Source of the DNA: Colletes latitarsis | Lineage: Eukaryota > Arthropoda > Insecta > Hymenoptera > Colletidae | Reading direction: 5' to 3' | DNA length: 64,000 bases | Assembly: GCF_051014445.1 (NCBI RefSeq) | Contig: NC_135137.1 | Span: 24,615,501 to 24,679,500, forward strand | Shown here: positions 58,291 to 64,000 of the stretch, in pieces | How the letters are laid out: each line of letters begins with the position of its first letter | Position numbering within the stretch: the first letter of the stretch is position 1 | The notes under the pieces: model-generated | Databases searched by the model: none | What the model saw: only the letters and a program-made list of their open reading frames with translations | Told to the model about the DNA's origin: nothing | Position numbers and translations under genes: made by a program

Positions 58291-59548
58291 ATCTAACAAA
58301 ATATATCTCCATTTGTATTCTTAAAATACTTGTCCAAAAATATTATTCTGCGAGTTCCTCGAAATCCTGTTCCCACAGTTGTCGTTTAAACTTTTTAGAA
58401 TCGTATTCATGTATTCAATTTCATAAGCTTTCAAAGTATTTCTGTTATGGAAACATATTTTAAACTATCCATAGTGTAAACATTAATTTAATGTTGTACG
58501 AGTAGAAGCCGCAGTAAATTGTTCGTTAAAATCGAACAATACGATAACGCTGTAGGTAAACAAAGTTCATTGAGTATTGTTAACCTCGGTTAACCATCGA
58601 AACCATTAATGATTAATAGTTGTATGAAAATGGAAAGCAATCGCATTCATTTTTTCTAAACGATCTCTTCAATTTTTATCAATAAACTTCATCAACATTT
58701 ATTTTTGAATTTATAAAACATTCTGTACATATGTCGTTTATGATTTTAACGAATTTACGTAACGTATTCACTGATAATTTACCGGAAAAGCGATTCCACC
58801 TGTAAGCTATTTCATAAAACTGGCAAACTTATACATAATATCGCCATTTTTCACGAAATATTGATTAAACCCGAAAAATTCATGCCCCGAAATACCATTC
58901 ATATGTTTATCGTTTATATAGGTTTTTTAAGTTTAGTTTAAGCTCTCTACGATGACGTTAAAGCATACAACATATTAAAAATCCTCGATAGACAAACAAT
59001 CGGTGGTTGATCACGATTTTATCGAATTCCTATCGCGGAGTAAATAATAAAATTAGTTTCCCGTATCGGAAAAATTTTGTAATTATGTAATAGTGTTTTT
59101 TTTTTAAGCTAGTAATAACTTCTTTGCAATATTTTTTTGCGGAATTTTCATAAGAAATTTGTTAATATCGATGCAAAATGAGATTCCGAATTTTACTATG
59201 AAAAATCATTTTGTAATGAGACGAAATATAGGGACGATCAAAATTCCTCGAAGTTGGTCGCCGAGCAGAAAATAAGAATTGCGTACGATGAATAGCTCGC
59301 TAAGCAGCAATCGAAGCTATTCGAAGTTTCTAGAAACTGGAAATGTGCGTCCATGTGCGCATGTTGATAGTATACGCGTGTCAGCAATGATTAAAGCTGC
59401 GTCTGTGAGAAAGGACGATGTAAAAACCCCAGCCGTTTATAGGGTGAGAGTGCACGAAATATTGCTATTGGATGACCGACAACCTAGGAGAGGGCAGGGG
59501 TTAGGTCTGGTCGTCTCTTTGAAATCATAAGAGAAGACAGTTGAATTA
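58291..59548. other. AT-rich region, no gene seen
   Basis: Long AT-rich stretch, then from 59280 a balanced region with an 83-codon plus frame (59279-59530) lacking any motif. The Harbinger element is inserted at its right edge. Confidence 0.45.
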
Positions 59549-60003
59549 AGGGTCCATTTAAACACATCCGTATTGTATCCGTTCCGTGTCCGAATCGAGC
59601 CCGAGCGGTAAAGCGTCACTATTCATATACAACCAGACAACGTCCGTGATGTGATCGAAAAAATGAATTAATTTGAAATCAGACATTGTAGTGGACACAG
59701 AAAACATGCAGTTACCAATTGAGCATTTGACTTTAATGGCAATACTTTTTGACGAAGAAGAAGAAAATAATGGAAGAAAAAACGTTTTAGCGTACATCCC
59801 TTATGGCGAAACCGTGAAATGAAAAGGGAATTTAATATTTATGAGCTATTAGTAGATCACGAAGAAAAATTTCACCAATATTTTAGGATGACAGAGCACA
59901 CATTTAATGTTTTGCTTGATAAAATTAAACAACAGATATCCAAACAGTATACGAATTGGAAAATACCTATTTCTGCAAAAGAGCGACTAACTATTCGTTT
60001 ACG

Positions 60004-60565
60004 GTAAGTACAGTTTGGCAGTTTTTTTTTCATTAAATTATATTTTTATAATATGGATACATCATGTACATTTATTCTGTAAAAATAAAAATTTTGTATA
60101 ATTTGAAACATTTTGTAAAAACGGCAGGCTGAATGTATTATTATATTCTGTAAGTGGAACATATGTTCACGTATTTTCTTTCTTTTTACTTGATTTGACG
60201 CTGATGATGTATTTTGATTTGTTTCAATATGTGAATTTTCAACATTAACTTCTACATTTTCAGAAGAAGTTTCGTTCTCATTGCTAATCTCAGGAGCAAA
60301 ATTAATATTCGATATGGTCTCTCTTTCTGTTAAATGAGGTAGCAAAAAACTTAAAATATCCTCGTATTTATATCTCCTAATTTTCTCTGCAGCCTGACCA
60401 CTTTTTGCGATCTTTTTGGTTTGACATTTTTTAAACTGATCTCTAATGTTTTGCCATCTGGTTTTACACAATGAATCTAAAATGTAAAAGTAACTGCTTT
60501 CTACTATTTGCGTATGGAGCGAATTATCTTTATTTCTCTTAACAGCTCAATATTTATTTTTGTAG
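60004..60565 (+). other. 562 bp intron of the Harbinger transposase
   Basis: Donor GTAAGTACAG and acceptor tatttatttttgtag; splicing rejoins an arginine codon CG|G within the conserved LRYLATG phrase. The intron contains the antisense MADF gene. Confidence 0.75.
60046..60531 (-). CDS. MADF/Myb-like accessory protein, antisense in transposase intron
   Basis: In PIF/Harbinger elements this protein binds DNA and brings the transposase to the element ends. The minus frame is open from about 60531 to 60046; no ATG is seen, so the 5' end is missing or in another exon. SLCKTRWQNIRDQFKKCQTK and SGQAAEKIRRYKYEDILSFL match the MADF pattern (basic helix, tryptophan, then FL). The C-terminal part is acidic then basic (QVKRKKIREH). 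It lies wholly inside the transposase intron 60004-60565 on the opposite strand. No stop occurs in the frame. Confidence 0.65.
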   Translation of the reverse strand, partial: KDNSLHTQIVESSYFYILDSLCKTRWQNIRDQFKKCQTKKIAKSGQAAEKIRRYKYEDILSFLLPHLTERETISNINFAPEISNENETSSENVEVNVENSHIETNQNTSSASNQVKRKKIREHMFHLQNIIIHSACRFYKMFQIIQNFYFYRINVHDVSIL

Positions 60566-61892
60566 GTATTTGGCAACGGGAGATTCGTATAAAAGCATCT
60601 CATTCAGTTATCGTATAGGAGTAGCAACAGTGCACCAGATAGTCAAAGAAACGTGCAGGGCAATAGTAAATGAATTAACTAGTGAAGTAATACCTGTTCC
60701 AGATATTAACACGTGGAAAAATATAACAGAATAATTTTGGAATCGATGTAAATTTCTGAACTGTGTAGGAGGGTTAGATGGGAAGCACGTTATAATTCAA
60801 GCTCCACCAAAAAGTGGTTCGAATTATTTTAATTATAAAGAGACATTTTCGATTGTACTTTTAACCATAGTTAATCCAAATTAAAATTTTATTATGATCG
60901 ATATCGACTCTTATGGAAAAAACAGTGATGGTGGAATTTTATTACATTCAAATTTTGGAAAAGCTCTCGCTAACAGAACATTGCAGTTGCTTCCAAATCA
61001 AATATTGCCTAATTCAACACAACTAGCACCGTGTGTTATTGTAGGTGACAAGGCATTTCCCTTGAAACGGTATTTATTGAGACCTTATCCTGGTTCTTAA
61101 GCAGAGAATCCGGCCAACAGAAATTTTAATTTTCGGTTATCTTTAGCTCGTCGAATTGTCGAAAATACGTTTGGCATGTTAGTGCAAATATTTAGAATTT
61201 ATAATAGAAGAATACAGGCAATTTCTGAAAATGTTGATTATATTATAATGGCGACCTGTATTCTTCATAATTTCATTCATAAGTACGATGGTTTTACAAT
61301 TTCTATTGAAGAAACATTGACAACAATATCTACATTTCAAAATTTAGTGTTTCAAGGAGGAAATGCATCTCGTGACGCTTTTAATACTAGAGAGCTATTT
61401 ATGAACTATTTTCTATCACCAACTGGTGTTTATAATGTAACAAATTAAGATAAATATTATTTGTTATTCTTATACTGAAAATAAAGTTACTGTAACTTAT
61501 ATGCTAACCCGGTTGTTCTAATATTTCTCCTATTTCCTTCCACATTCTTTCTTTAAATTTTGTATCCATATATTTTTCGTGAGATAAATCATATAACATA
61601 CTGTATTTCTTTACACATTCTATGAGTTTCTCGTCATCCATTTTTAGGTTTTGTCAGTGACTTGTTTGGTATGGTAACAGACGGGACACGTCTAAACACG
61701 TTTATACAAAACCGAGCGATTTCCGTGGCCTTACGTGATCAGGCCGTGAAGCAAAAAAATATCGGAGATCATCAATTGCGGCACGGGCGATGTATAAACT
61801 GTTTCATATGGAACTATGGTACCGTTTCGTGTCCGGGAGTCGGTCGTAACACGGAACGGACACGACACGGATGTGTATCAACGTACCTTTAA

Positions 61893-62200
61893 CCGACCGT
61901 CCGTCTGAGAATCCCCGAATATGATCGCCTGATTTTCACCGATTTCATAACAGAGTATACTTGAAAGAAATCGGCCCTCTGTCGAATATGAGGAATATGG
62001 GTGGACTGTACGATCATTAGAATATTCGGGAGAGTACGATTGAAATAAACCGGACGTCCAGTAGTAAAATTTTGAATCAGCATGTGTGTCAATTGATTCG
62101 TTACTAGTCGTTTGGAGTTACCAAAGAATAATTGAGATCTGCCTGTAATCAAACCTACTGTGCCCTAGAATTCGTCTAAGTTAAGTTCTGAGAGGTAGGC
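61893..62200 (+). repeat. Dispersed repeat, copy of 57960-58290
   Basis: Matches the earlier repeat best at 62030-62150 (tgaaataaacc, ttcgttacta). The Harbinger element is inserted at the repeat's left part, so the repeat is older. The small minus frame at 61889-62152 is not supported. Confidence 0.45.
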
Positions 62201-62680
62201 AATAGCAGAGGCGATGTTGTCCATTTATCGACTAACTTTTAGCCAAACCTATTTAAGCACTGGCTCGTACTATATTCCATCCTTTGCTATGCATGTTGCT
62301 GTTCTTTTCTAAGGCGTCCAAAACGACCAAAACGACCGTCATCTTCATGGTGTCGACGAGGGAACTACCTATCGAAGAATCTTATTGGAAGTTACCGATG
62401 TTACGGTATTGCGCGCACTGTAGAATGAATGGCGAATTTTCACCTTCTACACTTTTTCGTAATACGTGGCATCGAAATTCTACCTCTTAAAGCGTTACAC
62501 CACCTTGGTGGGTCCAAAACGAGCGGTATTTTCATGAATCTTTTACAGGGAATGTGTGCACACAGTTAAAATGACCTAATTACCACGTACAAATCATTTC
62601 TTGAACTTTTGAAAAAAATTTTGCTTAAATGCCTATGTTTATAACGAAGAAAATGGCATTGTTCCGAAACATGTACGGTA
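62201..62680. other. Unassigned region
   Basis: Contains a plus frame at 62284-62490 (68 codons, ATG) with repeated gaccaaaacgacc words and no recognised motif. I see nothing that supports translation. Confidence 0.35.
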
Positions 62681-62689
62681 TGCTGACGT

Positions 62690-62985
62690 ATGTGTTAATT
62701 CAAAAACTATTCAACCGAATTTAATGAGGTACACACATTCTCAATAATATTCTCTATCGGTCAGTATATGATTTTTTAGAATTTCAAAAAATTTTAAAAA
62801 TTATAGCAGTTTAAAGAAAAATAGATCTTTCAAGAATGCTTTTTTATTAATATCTCAAAAACTAATTAAAGAAAAAGAAAATAAAAACCGACATTCTCAA
62901 CTGATAGAGAATGTTATTGTCAATATGTGCACCAAATTTAATTAAATTCGGTTGAACAAGTTTTGAATTATCATGTACACCAGTG
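62690..62985. repeat. Inverted repeat with ~85 bp arms
   Basis: Arms at about 62690-62772 and 62890-62985 are reverse complements with some mismatches; both carry caaccgaatttaat and attctctatc. The spacer is about 115 bp of AT-rich DNA. It is probably a small non-autonomous DNA element. Target duplications were not identified. Confidence 0.7.
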
Positions 62986-64000
62986 CACTGTGCACATCGG
63001 AAACAATTAGAGATAGAACAAAAATGTTTTTACTAAAATTGAATGGTTTATGACATGTAAAAAGAAAATGTTTGAGTTGACAAAAAATTTTCAAAAATGT
63101 GTTAAAAAACTGCATCCGCCATGTTTATTTGTAAAATTATAGCAATTGTTCATAGAATAAAAGAGACAGTACGTTTTATTCTAAACTCAACCATATAGAT
63201 ATACATATGTATAGTATCCTTAACGACTAACACAAAAATTCAATTTCTATACCGGTCGCTTTGCGGTCGTACTCACGTTAAAACTGGAACAGTTTACAAA
63301 TTTCAAATACAATGTATGTAATTACTTTATATCGCGTGAACAAGAACAGCAGAGTTGTTTTTTCTTGTTCACCGAAGCATTACCTCCTAAAAATAAAGCC
63401 TACAGTAATCTATTTTTCGTTCATTACTGATATGCTAATAAATAATATCGACAGTTAAACAGAGTTCAAAACATTAATTTTAACATCCATTTTGACTATT
63501 TATAGGTATATCAATATGATTACTATTATATCTATAGGGTGTTTCGGTATCACTATTGCCGAAACATACATTGTACATACTTGCAATTTGTAAACCGTGT
63601 CGGCATTGTCGCGAGCAGGAGAGACCGGGACTAGAAGTTCCGATTTTCAGAAAACAAAAAAAATTACTAGTAAATAATGTTCAGCTCAAATTGAATATAT
63701 TGCGATAAGTTTTTCATAAAAACTCACTTTTTGTGATTAGTCGAAGCGGAATTTCTTACCCCATCGTGGGGCAAGTTGTTATCGCTCTGGGGTAAGTTGT
63801 TACTAGGAAATAAGTGTTACTTTCTAATGAGACATTTCATTCTCTGATGAAGAATAAGTACACAATTTTATTAATAAAGTTTGTTTATTAACTCCGGATT
63901 AACACAAATACATATGCATGTTGGAGAAACAACATCATCGGGAATTATTCGTAAGCTATTTCTTTCGAGTCCTCTCGGGCGACCAATCCTTTGTCTCGTA
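62986..64000. other. AT-rich window end, no gene seen
   Basis: AT-rich. At 63757-63810 the word ccccatcgtggggcaagttg is followed by ggggtaagttgtta, a short repeated motif that could be the end of a DNA element. No coding frame is supported up to the window edge. Confidence 0.4.

Larger units (their letters stand above)
59706..61448 (+). pseudogene. Harbinger transposase, intron-containing, with stops
   Basis: This nuclease would cut the element out and paste it elsewhere. ATG at 59706; a 1 nt frameshift in a run of A at about 59785; then VHPLWRNREMKREFNIYELL. Exon 1 ends at 60003 (TTACG|GTAAGT) and exon 2 starts at 60566 (TGTAG|GTATTTG), rejoining LRYLATG, a family hallmark. The DDE residues are seen in GGLDGKHVII, VGDKAFPL and RRIVENTFGML. 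Premature stops lie at about 60732 (after NITE), about 60882 (after VNPN) and about 61098 (after PYPGS). The rest is open to 61448 with ATCILHNFIHKYD. Full length of about 390 residues fits the family. Confidence 0.88.
59549..61889 (+). mobile_element. PIF/Harbinger transposon, 2.34 kb, inactive
   Basis: Imperfect inverted ends of about 50 bp share acacatccgt.ttgtatccgttccgtgt-type sequence. TTA lies before the left end (59546-59548) and TAA after the right end (61890-61892), the TWA type of target site of this superfamily. It holds a DDE transposase on plus and a MADF-type gene on minus, the usual two-gene set. Three stops and one frameshift in the transposase make it non-autonomous. Confidence 0.85.

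Overview
The window looks like heterochromatin-like or TE-rich DNA from an insect, probably a hymenopteran. The intergenic DNA is AT-rich, spliceosomal introns are short (63-106 nt, GTATGT/GTAAGT...AG), and the mobile elements are of insect type (Polinton/Maverick, Tc1, PIF/Harbinger, Gypsy-like LTR elements). The order-level call comes from remembered protein families, not from a search. I found no convincing single-copy host gene, rRNA, tRNA or CRISPR array.

Layout. (1) 1-21298 is one uninterrupted G-rich satellite array built from 15-19 bp subunits arranged in higher-order units of about 157-230 bp, with large internal duplications; it leaves the window on the left and decays at its right edge. 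Very long open frames on its C-rich strand are compositional artefacts. (2) 21299-29086 is a nest of small DNA elements: a 454 bp MITE with long inverted ends, a 200 bp-armed inverted repeat, and a dead Tc1 element whose empty site is preserved in a paralogous repeat at 43.1-45.7 kb. (3) 29087-42780 is a degenerate Polinton/Maverick (adintovirus-like) element with about 1.5 kb terminal inverted repeats. It retains integrase, a protease remnant, two capsid-protein remnants, a conserved unknown protein, a zinc-ribbon remnant, a small spliced gene with its own TATA box, and a broken protein-primed DNA polymerase B. Each TIR carries a copy of a spliced gene, intact on the right and broken on the left. 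Two unrelated solo LTRs sit in the left TIR, each with a 4 bp target duplication. (4) 43141-45671 is a second DNA-element block holding another solo LTR. (5) 45812-51626 is a minus-strand Gypsy-like retrotransposon that has lost reverse transcriptase and has two LTRs with unrelated U3 regions. (6) 51627-59548 is AT-rich DNA with decayed fragments and a third copy of the first LTR family. (7) 59549-61889 is a PIF/Harbinger element whose accessory MADF-type gene lies antisense inside the transposase intron. (8) The rest is AT-rich, with one inverted-repeat element.

How the parts relate. The Polinton genes form one former replication and virion module: integrase for integration, DNA polymerase for copying, protease and jelly-roll proteins for particles. 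Stops, frameshifts and deletions show it is dead as a unit; no packaging ATPase is visible. The only genes with intact frames are the right-TIR spliced gene, the 161-codon conserved gene, the short spliced gene and the integrase core. Insertion order can be read: TIR first, then the solo LTRs in the left TIR only. All coding assignments come from reading motifs; no database search was possible.
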